64,000 bases of DNA, from the NCBI GenBank assembly GCA_963805455.1, contig CAWDUJ010000001.1, positions 310,001 to 374,000 of the forward strand, read 5' to 3'. Below are positions 25,528 through 35,409 of this stretch, in pieces (position 1 is the stretch's first letter; each line of letters starts with the position of its first letter). The DNA is from VRUE01 sp963805455. GTDB lineage: Bacteria > Actinomycetota > Thermoleophilia > Solirubrobacterales > 70-9. The notes beneath the pieces are model-generated. The model saw nothing but the letters and a program-made list of their open reading frames with translations. It did not search any database and had not been told where the DNA came from. The position numbers and the translations under genes were made by a program.

Positions 25528-25815
25528 CTAGGGGATTTGGATGTTGTGCACGGGAAACTCCTTCACGTCCGGCGGATTCGGAAATCCCCGGTCGCCGAGC
25601 CCCTCAATTCCCGGCATAAGCCGATCGCGGACGAAAGTGTCGAATGCCTCGCGCGACTCCCAGAAATCGATAACCCCCCAGCCCCCGTCGATCGGTCCGG
25701 CCGAATGGACGATCAGCCCCGCGGGCGGGTTGTTGGCGATCTCCATCGCCGCGTGCCCCGCGTCGTAGGCCTCCTGCGTTCCTCCATCGAACTTGAGCCT
25801 GATGCCGACCGCCAT
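25528..25815 (-). CDS. small antibiotic-monooxygenase-like (ABM fold) protein
   Basis: Protein of 95 residues. The pattern of a short beta strand (GIRLKF), helix (TQEAYDAGHAAMEI), WGVIDFWESREAFDTFVRDRLMP resembles dimeric alpha-beta barrel proteins. Function unknown. A good GAGGAGAGG site precedes the ATG, and TAGGCT lies further upstream, so this mRNA has a leader. Likely in one unit with the F420-type gene downstream. Confidence 0.6.
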   Translation of the reverse strand: MAVGIRLKFDGGTQEAYDAGHAAMEIANNPPAGLIVHSAGPIDGGWGVIDFWESREAFDTFVRDRLMPGIEGLGDRGFPNPPDVKEFPVHNIQIP

Positions 25816-25845
25816 CTCGAATCCTCTCCTCGGGTTTTGAGGAGC

Positions 25846-25885
25846 CTACTCGCCGATCAGCTCGATTCGGTAGCCGTCCGGGTCG
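25846..25885 (-). pseudogene. 3' remnant of a glyoxalase (VOC) gene
   Basis: The minus strand here reads CDPDGYRIELIGE-stop, the C-terminal end of a VOC protein. Positions 25853-25878 are identical over 26 bp to 26463-26488, the end of the intact VOC gene, and both end at a TAG stop just beyond. The rest of the gene is missing upstream, where an unrelated membrane-protein gene begins. This is a truncated duplicate. Confidence 0.7.
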
Positions 25886-25907
25886 CAACGCCAAGTTGAT
25901 CGAGCGG

Positions 25908-26171
25908 CTAGTCGGTCCCGGTCGCGCCATATCGAGACTGCGCGCGCGCGAGTTTGTCCGGCCCGTAGAACCGATGAGCCCACCACGATTCGGGTCGCGC
26001 CAACCGCAGCGACGCGATCCACCACACGATGCCGACTGTCAGCCAGCCGGCAGCAAAGAGAAGCCAATGTCGCTTGAGGGCCGTGACGGTCAGGGGTGCG
26101 ACGATCAGAACGATCCAGAGAACCGCCACATATGCGACGGCCACACCCGTCGATACCGCGAGCGGAACCAC
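25908..26171 (-). CDS. small two-TM membrane protein
   Basis: Protein of 87 residues with two hydrophobic stretches (TGVAVAYVAVLWIVLIVAPL and LLFAAGWLTVGIVWWIASL) and a basic tail. No family recognised. GTG start; TAGGCT ends 11 nt before it. The gene lies between the truncated and intact VOC sequences, and its use of codons is less G/C-biased than that of most neighbours. Confidence 0.55.
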   Translation of the reverse strand: MVPLAVSTGVAVAYVAVLWIVLIVAPLTVTALKRHWLLFAAGWLTVGIVWWIASLRLARPESWWAHRFYGPDKLARAQSRYGATGTD

Positions 26172-26185
26172 GTCGGTCGCTGAGC

Positions 26186-26413
26186 CTAATCGCCGGACTC
26201 GGAAGCGGTGAAAACCCGATAGCTGATCGCAAGTGCCGCAATCAAGACGGCGATCAGAACGATCATTCCGATCCAGCCGATGAAAATGAAGGCCGCAATA
26301 ATGGCGAGAACGGCCAGGATCACGCCCAGAGCGAGGGGGATGCCGGACAGGTCAGAGTCGGATGGGGGCTGCCACCGAGATTTGCGTTGAACCTTTTTGG
26401 GTGAATTCTCCAT
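26186..26413 (-). CDS. small membrane protein
   Basis: Protein of 75 residues with a hydrophilic basic N-terminus (PKKVQRKSRWQPPSD) and a long hydrophobic region (residues about 26-64, probably two transmembrane helices), ending in YRVFTASESGD. Resembles generic small actinobacterial membrane proteins of unknown role. It is followed on the same strand by the 87-residue membrane protein, 14 bp on. Confidence 0.55.
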   Translation of the reverse strand: MENSPKKVQRKSRWQPPSDSDLSGIPLALGVILAVLAIIAAFIFIGWIGMIVLIAVLIAALAISYRVFTASESGD

Positions 26414-26455
26414 TACCGTGAGCTCATTCGCGTGAGAGAGCTGATGCGACCCGAC

Positions 26456-26833
26456 CTAGTTTCCGATCAGCTCGATTCGGTAGCCGTCGGGATCCCTGAC
26501 GAAGCAGATCCGGTGGCCCTCGGTGCGGCCTCCCGGGCGGTAGGGGGGCTTTTCGGGCTCGATTCCCTTCGTCGAAAGGCCCTCCAGCGTGCCCTCGAGG
26601 TCGTCGACGAGGAGGGCGATGTGGTTGTAGCCGGTGCCGTGCTCGTAGGAATCGACGCCGTGGTTGTAGGTCAGCTCGAGGACGTCCCCCTCGCCCGGCA
26701 TCCCCATGAAGATGTTGATCGCCTCGTCGCCGATCGGCATCCGCCTGCGCTCCTCGAAGCCAAGCTTTTGGTAGAAGTCCACCGAGCGGTCGATGTCGCC
26801 GATCCGGTAGCAGGTGTGGAGAAAGGTGGCGAT
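26456..26833 (-). CDS. VOC family protein, glyoxalase I-like
   Basis: Glyoxalase I-type metal enzyme of about 125 residues (lactoylglutathione lyase-like; in actinobacteria the thiol may be mycothiol or another). Metal ligands are seen as HTCYRIGDIDRS (His), LELTYNHG (Glu), GYNHIALLV (His) and GYRIELI (Glu). The first canonical start, GTG 26782, would lose the essential first His. The coding frame runs 17-20 codons further, where ATC 26833 lies 7 nt after TAGCCT, the layout seen before canonical starts elsewhere in this window; CTG 26842 is the alternative. A copy of its 3' end is at 25846. Confidence 0.85.
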   Translation of the reverse strand: MATFLHTCYRIGDIDRSVDFYQKLGFEERRRMPIGDEAINIFMGMPGEGDVLELTYNHGVDSYEHGTGYNHIALLVDDLEGTLEGLSTKGIEPEKPPYRPGGRTEGHRICFVRDPDGYRIELIGN

Positions 26834-26840
26834 GGCCTTC

Positions 26841-26846
26841 AGGCTA
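26841..26846 (-). promoter_or_regulatory. -10 hexamer of the VOC gene, supports an ATC start
   Basis: TAGCCT on the minus strand, ending 7 nt before ATC 26833. It overlaps the rival CTG start at 26840-26842, which makes that codon unlikely if the hexamer is real. The divergent hydrolase gene has its own TACTCT 22 bp to the right. Confidence 0.4.
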
Positions 26847-26880
26847 ACCGAGGGTCGGGTTCTGTGGGTACTCTGATGGC

Positions 26881-27774
26881 ATGTCGGCGCCGGAGATGAG
26901 GGCGGTCAGGATCCACGGTCGCGAGGTCGCGTACACGGCGGCCGGCGAAGGGCCGGTGCTGCTGCTCGTCCACGGCATGGCCGGGACCTGCGAGAGCTGG
27001 CGCGAGGTGATCGAGCCGCTGGCGCGCGATCACACCGTGATCGCTTCCGACATGCCCGGACACGGCGCCTCTGAGCCCGGCAGCGGCGACTACTCGATCG
27101 GCGCCCTTGCCGCCGGCCTGCGCGACCTGCTGCTGGCGCTGGGTCATGACCGGGCCACCATCGTCGGCCACTCGCTCGGCGGCGGGGTCGCGATGCAGTT
27201 CGCCTATCAGTACCCGGAGATGGTCGAGCGGCTCGCCCTCGTCTCCAGTGGCGGGCTCGGCCCCGAGGTAAGCCCGGTGCTCCGCGCCGCCGCGCTGCCC
27301 GGGGCGGACCTCTTCATCGGCGCCACCGCCGGCGTCGGTTCCCAGGTCGGCTCACTCGTCGGCAGGGGCCTCGGCCTCCTCGGCCTGCGCCCCGACCCCG
27401 ATGTCGCCGAGGTCGCGCGGAGCTACGCCACCCTCAGCGACTCCGGCCGGCGCGCCGCCTTCCTCGCCACCGTCCGCGCCGTGATCGGCACCGGCGGCCA
27501 GCGGATCGACGCCGCCGACCGCCTCTACCTGGCAGAGGCGGTGCCGGTCCTGATCGTCTGGGGCGCCGATGACTCGATCATCCCCGTCAGCCACGGCGAG
27601 GACGCGTACGAGGCGATTCCCGGCAGCCGGCTCGAAATCTTCGAGGGCGTCGGCCACGTTCCCCAGCTCGAGGCCCCCGGCCGCTTCATCATCGCCCTCG
27701 AAAGGTTCCTGGAGGAGACCGAGCCGGCGTCGTTCGACTCCGACGAGTGGCGGGCCCGGCTGCGCGTCGCCTGA
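26881..27774 (+). CDS. alpha/beta hydrolase
   Basis: Protein of 297 residues with the full catalytic triad layout: oxyanion HGMAG, nucleophile elbow GHSLGG, acid in VWGADDSIIP, histidine in GVGHVPQLEAP. No signal peptide. Resembles esterase/haloperoxidase-like hydrolases; substrate unknown. TACTCT ends 6 nt before the ATG, so the transcript is probably leaderless. The TrmH-like gene follows 21 bp later and may be co-transcribed. Confidence 0.88.
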   Translation: MSAPEMRAVRIHGREVAYTAAGEGPVLLLVHGMAGTCESWREVIEPLARDHTVIASDMPGHGASEPGSGDYSIGALAAGLRDLLLALGHDRATIVGHSLGGGVAMQFAYQYPEMVERLALVSSGGLGPEVSPVLRAAALPGADLFIGATAGVGSQVGSLVGRGLGLLGLRPDPDVAEVARSYATLSDSGRRAAFLATVRAVIGTGGQRIDAADRLYLAEAVPVLIVWGADDSIIPVSHGEDAYEAIPGSRLEIFEGVGHVPQLEAPGRFIIALERFLEETEPASFDSDEWRARLRVA

Positions 27775-27795
27775 GTTGATGGCGGCGAGCGGCAG

Positions 27796-28554
27796 GTGAG
27801 CGGCGAGCGAGCGCTGGTCGCCAGATATCGAGCCGCGCGCCGCGATCCCGGTCTGGCCGTGCTCGAGGGGTTCCACGCGCTGAAGCATGCGCTCCGGTTC
27901 GGGGCCGAGGTCGACGAGATTCTGGCCGCGGACGCCGCCGAGCTCGAGGAGCTGGCGAGGGAGCTCGCGCCCGACCTCGAGGGGACATTCGCCCGCCGGG
28001 CGACGCCGGTCGCTCCCGAGGTGCTGGCGGAACTGGTCCCGCAGGCGCCGCGTACCGGAGTCGTCGCGATCGCCCGCCGTCCGGAGGTCGACGTCGAGGC
28101 GCTGCTGGCGGGTCAGCTTGCGGAGCCGATCGTCCTCCTCGAGGACCCGAGGACGATGGGGAACATGGGCGCCTGCGTCAGGGTCGCTGCCGCGGCCTCG
28201 GCGGCCGCGCTCGTCACCACCGGGGAGAACGACCCCTGGCACCCCGACGCCCTCCGCGGTGCCGCCGGCCTCCACTTCGCCCTCCCCGTCGCCGGCGTCC
28301 TCCGGCTGCCGGCGACCGACCGGCCGTTGGTCGCGATCGACCCCGACGGCGACGACCTGCGCCCGGCCGACCTGCCCGACGGCGCGATCCTCGCCTTCGG
28401 CACCGAGCGCCATGGCCTGACCGAGGAACTGCTCGATCGCGCCGACGCCAGGCTCGGCATCCCGATGCGCGCCGGCGTCTCCAGCCTCAACCTCGCCACC
28501 GCCGTCGCCGCGGTCCTGTTTGCGCAGCGGCTCTCGAGCGGAATAGACTCCTAG
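27796..28554 (+). CDS. TrmH/SpoU family RNA 2'-O-methyltransferase
   Basis: SPOUT methyltransferase of 252 residues. An N-terminal substrate-binding domain (RDPGLAVLEGFHALKHAL) is followed by the knotted domain with motif 1 EDPRTMGNMGACVRVAAA, motif 2 FGTERHGLTEE and motif 3 PMRAGVSSLNLATAVA. It should methylate ribose in tRNA or rRNA using S-adenosylmethionine; which position cannot be told. GTG start, 21 bp after the hydrolase gene. Confidence 0.9.
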   Translation: MSGERALVARYRAARRDPGLAVLEGFHALKHALRFGAEVDEILAADAAELEELARELAPDLEGTFARRATPVAPEVLAELVPQAPRTGVVAIARRPEVDVEALLAGQLAEPIVLLEDPRTMGNMGACVRVAAAASAAALVTTGENDPWHPDALRGAAGLHFALPVAGVLRLPATDRPLVAIDPDGDDLRPADLPDGAILAFGTERHGLTEELLDRADARLGIPMRAGVSSLNLATAVAAVLFAQRLSSGIDS

Positions 28555-28584
28555 GACCCGTCCAACCTAGAAAGGATCCACCCC

Positions 28585-28977
28585 TTGCTGGCTCTCGCAG
28601 ACATCACCTTCGGCGAACTGCTCCTGATCGTCGTCGAGATCTTCTTCTTCGTGATTTGGATCTGGATCCTGTTCACGATCATCACCGACCTCTTCCGTGA
28701 CCATGAGCTGTCGGGATGGTGGAAGGCGGTATGGGTCTTCTTCCTGATCTTCCTCCCGTTCATAACCGCGTTGATCTATCTGATCGCCCGCGGCGGCGGG
28801 ATGCGGGACCGGACGATCAAAGCCCAGGCGGACGCGAAAAAGCACTTCGACGAATACGTCCGCGAGACGGCTCACGTCTCGCCCGCCGACGAACTGCACA
28901 AACTCAACGACCTGAAGGAAAAGGGCGCCCTCTCGAACGAGGAGTTCGAGCAGGCGAAGGCGAAACTTCTCACCTGA
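28585..28977 (+). CDS. membrane protein with PLDc_N-like and SHOCT domains
   Basis: Protein of 130 residues: two hydrophobic helices (LLLIVVEIFFFVIWIWILF and WVFFLIFLPFITALIYLIA), the PLDc_N pattern, then a C-terminal SHOCT motif (ELHKLNDLKEKGALSNEEFEQAKAKLL). SHOCT modules are small oligomerisation or regulatory tails. Start TTG 28585 with a GAAAGGA site. No further function known. Confidence 0.8.
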   Translation: MLALADITFGELLLIVVEIFFFVIWIWILFTIITDLFRDHELSGWWKAVWVFFLIFLPFITALIYLIARGGGMRDRTIKAQADAKKHFDEYVRETAHVSPADELHKLNDLKEKGALSNEEFEQAKAKLLT

Positions 28978-29012
28978 GCCCGGGCGTCGGGACGGCGCCG
29001 ATTTCTCCTTCA

Positions 29013-29086
29013 AAACCCCGGTTTCTGCAACCGAAGTTGCAAGTTATTAGCAACTCCTAACACGGAAGCCGGGGTTTCGTTAGCGT
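29013..29086 (+). promoter_or_regulatory. promoter region with inverted repeat before the NlpC/P60 gene
   Basis: AAACCCCGG (29013-29021) and CCGGGGTTT (29069-29077) form a 9-bp perfect inverted repeat. Nested between them are TGCAAC/GTTGCA (29026-29031 with 29036-29041) and GCAAC at 29050-29054. The -10-like TAGCGT (29081-29086) ends 9 nt before the ATG, so most of this structure is upstream of the transcription start and probably acts as DNA (operator) or as terminator for the upstream gene. Confidence 0.4.
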
Positions 29087-29095
29087 GCGTCGCCG

Positions 29096-30319
29096 ATGTT
29101 CGCCTCCTTCTCTGGCAATCCGAGGCGCTGGCTGCTGCCCGCTGCCGCGCTGTTCGCCATCGTTTCGTTCTGGGCGGCCGGCGGGGCCTCCGCCGCCGAG
29201 ACCCTGCAGGAAAAGTTCGACTCGACCCAGGGCAAGCTCGACCAGGTCCGCAAGAGCGAACACTCGCTGAGCGCGACGATCGCCGAGCAGAATGCGGCGA
29301 TCGACTCGATGCTCGGCGAAGTCTCCGTCCTGCGCCAGCGCCAGGCCGCGCTCGAATCCGAACTTGCCGACAAGCAGGCCGAGCTCGCGCGGGCAAGCGC
29401 CAAGCTCGAGGCCGACAAGAAGCGGCTGGCGATAGTCCGGGCGCGTCTGGGCCGGGCGCTCGAGGTGCTGCGCGAACGGCTGGTCGCGATCTATGAGACC
29501 GGCCAGCCCGACGTCGTCAACGTCGTCCTCGAATCGGCAAGCTGGTCGGAAGTCAACGCCCGCGCCGACTATCTGAGCCAGATCCAGGACCACGACGACG
29601 CCGTCGCCGGCAGGGTCAAGGCGCTGCGCGACGAGGCCAAGACCGCGGTGAAACGGATGGCCGGGGTCAGGCGCCAGATCAAGGAAGCGCGCGACGCGAT
29701 CGCCGTCAAGGAGCGCGAAGCTGCCGCCGCCAGCGCCAGCGCCAGGGAACGATTCGACGAACTGAAGGCAGCCCAGGCCGAACGCCGCGAAACCCTCGAC
29801 GGGCTCGAGTCCCGCTCGCAGGCGCTGAGCGACAACCTCGCCGGCATCTCCGAACAGATGACCGCCGCCGGCAGCACGCCGCCGGCGACCGCACCGGCCC
29901 CGCTGACCCCCGGCCAGAGCGCCGACTACATCTCCGAAAGCCAGGCGAGCATCCCCTCCGAAGCGCCTCCCGCGGTCCAGGCCGCGATCGAAGCCGCGAA
30001 CTCGATCGCCACCACCCCCTACATCTGGGGAGGCGGCCACGGCTCCTTCTCCTCATCCGGCTACGACTGCTCGGGAGCCGTCAGCTTCGCCCTCAACGGC
30101 GGCGGCTTCCTCTCGAGCCCACTCGACTCGACCGGCCTCGAGACCTGGGGCGAAGCGGGCGCCGGCCAGTGGATCACCGTCTACGCCAACGCCGGCCACG
30201 CCTGGATGATCATCGCCGGGCTCGCCTTCGACACGGTCGGCGGCCCCGGCCCGCGCTGGCACTCCTCTCCGGTCGACTCGCCCGAAGGCTTCGTCGCCCG
30301 CCACCCCAGCGGCTACTGA
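29096..30319 (+). CDS. secreted coiled-coil peptidoglycan hydrolase, NlpC/P60-like
   Basis: Protein of 407 residues, related in layout to RipA and CwlO-type endopeptidases. Signal peptide (LPAAALFAIVSFWAAGGASA), then ~220 residues of coiled coil (about 40-260), an Ala/Pro/Thr linker, and a C-terminal NlpC/P60-like domain with catalytic Cys in GYDCSGAVSFAL and His in NAGHAWMI. The coiled coil in relatives is where FtsEX or other regulators act. The catalytic domain is divergent around the histidine, so specificity is uncertain. TAGCGT ends 9 nt before the ATG. Mixed GAA/GAG use, as in other exported proteins here. Confidence 0.88.
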   Translation: MFASFSGNPRRWLLPAAALFAIVSFWAAGGASAAETLQEKFDSTQGKLDQVRKSEHSLSATIAEQNAAIDSMLGEVSVLRQRQAALESELADKQAELARASAKLEADKKRLAIVRARLGRALEVLRERLVAIYETGQPDVVNVVLESASWSEVNARADYLSQIQDHDDAVAGRVKALRDEAKTAVKRMAGVRRQIKEARDAIAVKEREAAAASASARERFDELKAAQAERRETLDGLESRSQALSDNLAGISEQMTAAGSTPPATAPAPLTPGQSADYISESQASIPSEAPPAVQAAIEAANSIATTPYIWGGGHGSFSSSGYDCSGAVSFALNGGGFLSSPLDSTGLETWGEAGAGQWITVYANAGHAWMIIAGLAFDTVGGPGPRWHSSPVDSPEGFVARHPSGY

Positions 30320-30326
30320 GGCTCGT

Positions 30327-31724
30327 CTAGGCCGCCGGCGTCTCGGCGGTCTCGAGCTCGCGGCCGAGTGCGCCCCAGGCGGGCACGCCGCTGGTCGAGA
30401 CGTGAACGATCCGCTCGAACCCCTCGCGCTGCAGGATCGAGGCCGCGAGGCCGCTGCGTTTGCCCGCCTTGCAGATGGTCGCCACCGGCCGGTCGCGGGG
30501 AAGCTCGTCTACCCGCTGCGGCAGCTCGGGGTAGGGGATATGGACCGACCCCGGGATATGGCCGGCCTCGAACTCGCCGGCGTTGCGGACGTCGACGACC
30601 AGGGGCGGGTCGGCGCCGTCGAGGAGCGCCGCCAGCCCGGCGGGGTCGATCGCCTCGATCCGGCTGACCGGGCGCTCCTCCGCCCGCCAGGCGCTCATCC
30701 CGCCGCCGAGGAAGCCTCGCACCGTCATCCCGACCGCCGCCAGCAGTTCGGCAGCCTCGAGCTCGTTGCCGTCGGAGGCGGCGACGATCACGACCTCGGC
30801 GTCGGCGGGAATCACCTGGGCGACCTTGGTCGCGAATCCGGTGTCGTAGGCGGAGGCGCTGATCGCGCCGGGGATATGGGCCTCGTCGAACTGCTCGTTG
30901 GTGCGTGAGTCGACCGCCATCGCGCCGGCCGCGATCGCCGCCTCGACCCCGCTCGGCGATAGCCGGGCCGGGGCGCCGATCGACTCGACCAGCGGCCCGC
31001 GGTTGAGGCCGACGATGTACTCGACGTTGGGCGGCTTGGCGCCGATTCCGGCGACCGCGTCCTCGACGAACTCGGCCTCGTCGGTGAAGCCGAGCGCGCG
31101 GTTATGGCGGCGCTCGAACCCGATCGTCGTTGAGGTCTTGAGGTCGATCCCGGAGCCGCCGCACATCGAGCCGCCGAGGTGCCCGGGCCAGACCTCGACC
31201 TCGTCGGGGAGCGCCATCAGCCTCTCGTTCAAAGAGCGGAAGATCTCGGCCGCCCCGGCGCGCGGCTCGATCGCGAGGTCGGGGCGGGCGACGTCGCCGA
31301 CGAACAGCGAGTCGCCGGTCAGGACGGCGACCGGATCGCCGCCGCGGGTTCCGTCGCGGAGGAGGAACGAGGTGTGCTCGGGCCGGTGGCCGGGGGTATG
31401 GATCGCCTCGATCGAGGCACCGTCGCCGAGCTCGAGGACCCAGCCGTCGGCGAAAGGCTCGTGCTCGTACTCGGCCTCGGCCAGCTCGTGGACGTGGATC
31501 GTCGCCCCAGACGCCCGCGCCAGACGGCCGTGGCCGGAGACGTGGTCGGCGTGGTTGTGGGTCTCGAGCACGTGCTCGATCCGCACCCCGTGCAGGCGTG
31601 AGAGGTCGAGGTAGGCCTCGATGTCCCACTGGGGGTCGATGACCGCGGCGACGCCGGAAGCTGTGTCGCCGACCAGATAGGAGGCGCAGCCGAGGTCCTC
31701 GTGGATGACCTGCCTGAAGAGCAT
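30327..31724 (-). CDS. MBL-fold hydrolase with two rhodanese domains (persulfide dioxygenase-like)
   Basis: Protein of 465 residues. An N-terminal ETHE1-like metallo-beta-lactamase domain (THNHADHVSGH, HTPGHRPEHTSF, LTGDSLFVGDVARPD) is followed by two rhodanese domains. The first lacks the active cysteine (VIVAASDGNE), the second has it (ICKAGKRSG). Such proteins oxidise or transfer sulfane sulfur and detoxify sulfide. ATG 31724 is chosen because homologous sequence starts there; TAGATT ends 10 nt upstream. It converges on the NlpC gene, 7 bp apart. Confidence 0.9.
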   Translation of the reverse strand: MLFRQVIHEDLGCASYLVGDTASGVAAVIDPQWDIEAYLDLSRLHGVRIEHVLETHNHADHVSGHGRLARASGATIHVHELAEAEYEHEPFADGWVLELGDGASIEAIHTPGHRPEHTSFLLRDGTRGGDPVAVLTGDSLFVGDVARPDLAIEPRAGAAEIFRSLNERLMALPDEVEVWPGHLGGSMCGGSGIDLKTSTTIGFERRHNRALGFTDEAEFVEDAVAGIGAKPPNVEYIVGLNRGPLVESIGAPARLSPSGVEAAIAAGAMAVDSRTNEQFDEAHIPGAISASAYDTGFATKVAQVIPADAEVVIVAASDGNELEAAELLAAVGMTVRGFLGGGMSAWRAEERPVSRIEAIDPAGLAALLDGADPPLVVDVRNAGEFEAGHIPGSVHIPYPELPQRVDELPRDRPVATICKAGKRSGLAASILQREGFERIVHVSTSGVPAWGALGRELETAETPAA

Positions 31725-31861
31725 TGCCAAGACCAATCTACAGACGAATACCAGCGATTCCGGCGTGTGAGGAGCCGCACACCGGGTAAATACGGCGGTG
31801 AACCGACAAACACATCGCCCGCTCCGGGAAGTGCCGGACGGCGGACGGAAAGGGGGATGTC

Positions 31862-32515
31862 ATGGAGTCGACGACCATTCACCCGAACGGGCCGGCCTCG
31901 AGAGAGAGGGCTGGTCAGGCGGTCGGGGCAGCGGAGGTCCGGGAAGGCTGGAAACCGGCCGACCCCGCACCGCTGGGGCTGGCGGCGTTCGCGCTCACGA
32001 CCTTCGTCCTCAGCATGTTCAACGCCGGCCTGGTCAGCAAAGCCGGTGAGCCCGTCGTGCTCGGGCTGGCGCTGGGCTACGGCGGGGTCGCCCAGGTGCT
32101 GGCCGGGATGTGGGAGTTCCGCACCGGCAACACCTTCGGCGCGGTGGCGTTCACCTCGTTCGGGGCCTTCTGGATCTCGTTCTGGGCGTTCGTCACCTTC
32201 TTCGAGGGAGACATTCCCGCCGCCAATGTCGGCGACGCGGTCGGCCTCTATCTGATCGCGTGGGGAATATTCACGACCTACATGTTCGTCGCCTCGCTGC
32301 GGACGACGACCGCGGTCGCGACGGTTTTCTTTCTCCTGGCCATCACCTTTTTCCTGCTCGGGATCGGCAATTCCGCCGGCTCCGACGGCATGGTCGAAGC
32401 AGGAGGCTGGTTCGGATTGGCGACTGCCCTCGCCGCCTGGTATGCATCGTTCGCGGCGGTGACCAACTCGACCTTCGGAAGGACGGTCCTACCCGTCCGG
32501 CCGCTGGGTCGCTGA
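31862..32515 (+). CDS. satP: acetate/succinate transporter, GPR1/FUN34/YaaH family
   Basis: Membrane protein of 217 residues with six hydrophobic segments. The family signature NPAPLGL appears as DPAPLGLAAFALTTF, and the second hallmark as GMWEFRTGNTFGAVAFTSFGAFW. It should import acetate in symport with protons. acs follows 18 bp later, so the two genes form an acetate uptake-activation operon. A GGGGGA site precedes the ATG; the 125-bp upstream region has no obvious operator. Confidence 0.92.
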   Translation: MESTTIHPNGPASRERAGQAVGAAEVREGWKPADPAPLGLAAFALTTFVLSMFNAGLVSKAGEPVVLGLALGYGGVAQVLAGMWEFRTGNTFGAVAFTSFGAFWISFWAFVTFFEGDIPAANVGDAVGLYLIAWGIFTTYMFVASLRTTTAVATVFFLLAITFFLLGIGNSAGSDGMVEAGGWFGLATALAAWYASFAAVTNSTFGRTVLPVRPLGR

Positions 32516-32533
32516 GAAGGAGGAGGGAGCGAG

Positions 32534-34518
<1,985 letters not shown>

Positions 34519-34522
<4 letters not shown>

Positions 34523-35334
34523 CTCCGAGCGCGTTCCTCGAGCAGCCGTTCGACCGCGATCTCTAGCGCGCCGAGCTGTTCACGGATGCTCCGCAGTTCC
34601 CGCTGGGCGACCTCCTCCGCCGAGGCCGCCTCCTGTTCGAGCTCGCGCTCGACCTCACCCAGTTCGGGGCCGAAGAAGCGCTGCGCGATAGCGCCGGTGA
34701 GGAGGGCGATGAAGCCGAGCCCGACGAGGACGAGCACGGTGGCGACGATCTGGCCGCCGGTGTCGGTCGGCTGGATGTCGGAGCCGAGCGTCGTCATCGT
34801 CGTCATCGCCCAGTAGATCCCGTCCCAGGTGCTGAGGTGCTCCTGGTTCTGCTCGAGGGAATCGAATAGCGCCCCGCCTCCGACCGCGGTCACCAGCGCC
34901 ACCAGAGCCGCGTAGTGGAGCCCTCTGAGGGTGAAGATTTCCCGTGTGAGACGGGTCAGGCTGAGCAGCCGCAGGAGTCGCAGCAGTCGCAGAACCCGCA
35001 GCCCCTGCAGCCCCGGGGGAAGGATCGGCGGGGTGAAGATGACGAGGAAGAGGTCGAGAGGGTGGTGCCGGAGCCAGGCGCCGCGGTCGGGGACGACGGC
35101 CAGCATCACTACCAACTCGAACAGGAACGCCAGCCAGGTCGCCCAGTTGAGGATGTGGGCGGCGGCCTCGAGCGCCCCTCCCGGATGGGACTCGCTGATC
35201 GCGACCATCGGGACCGTCAGCAGCGCCGCCAGCGCCATCGGAAATTCGAGCCGCCGCTGGATGCTCGCGCTGCGCTCGTCCATGCCCGGGGGGTAGGCCG
35301 TCGTCTTCCTCCGATCTGGCTCCTGAGCGCCCAT
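34519..35334 (-). CDS. voltage-gated-like potassium channel family protein
   Basis: Protein of 271 residues. Hydrophobic helices S1-S3 (about 35-105), an arginine-rich S4-like segment at 111-132 (RVLRLLRLLRLL), pore region near 160-190, last helix to ~215, then an acidic coiled-coil tail. Oddity: the selectivity filter reads TTLGSD (181-186) instead of TVGYGD, so selectivity may not be for potassium. Isolated gene, tail-to-tail with acs. Start uncertain: ATG 35334 used, ATG 35283 possible. Confidence 0.8.
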
Positions 35335-35388
35335 CCGCGACTAGTTCGACGCCTCTCGGCGGTGGCCTTTCCGAGATAGTTTGCTACA

Positions 35389-35409
35389 CTAATTACCTAA
35401 GCTAATTAG
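35389..35409. promoter_or_regulatory. candidate MarR operator over a leaderless start
   Basis: Perfect inverted repeat CTAATTA-N7-TAATTAG directly before the ATG at 35410. It is strikingly AT-rich for this genome. TAAGCT (35398-35403), in the -10 position 6 nt before the ATG, lies inside it, so a bound MarR dimer would block transcription of its own marR-MFS operon. Confidence 0.6.

Noticed and set aside
28978..29095. c-di-AMP (ydaO-type) riboswitch before the NlpC/P60 gene
   Set aside because: Gene context would fit, but the stretch is short, lacks the conserved core I would expect, and the -10 hexamer at 29081 puts most of it outside the transcript.
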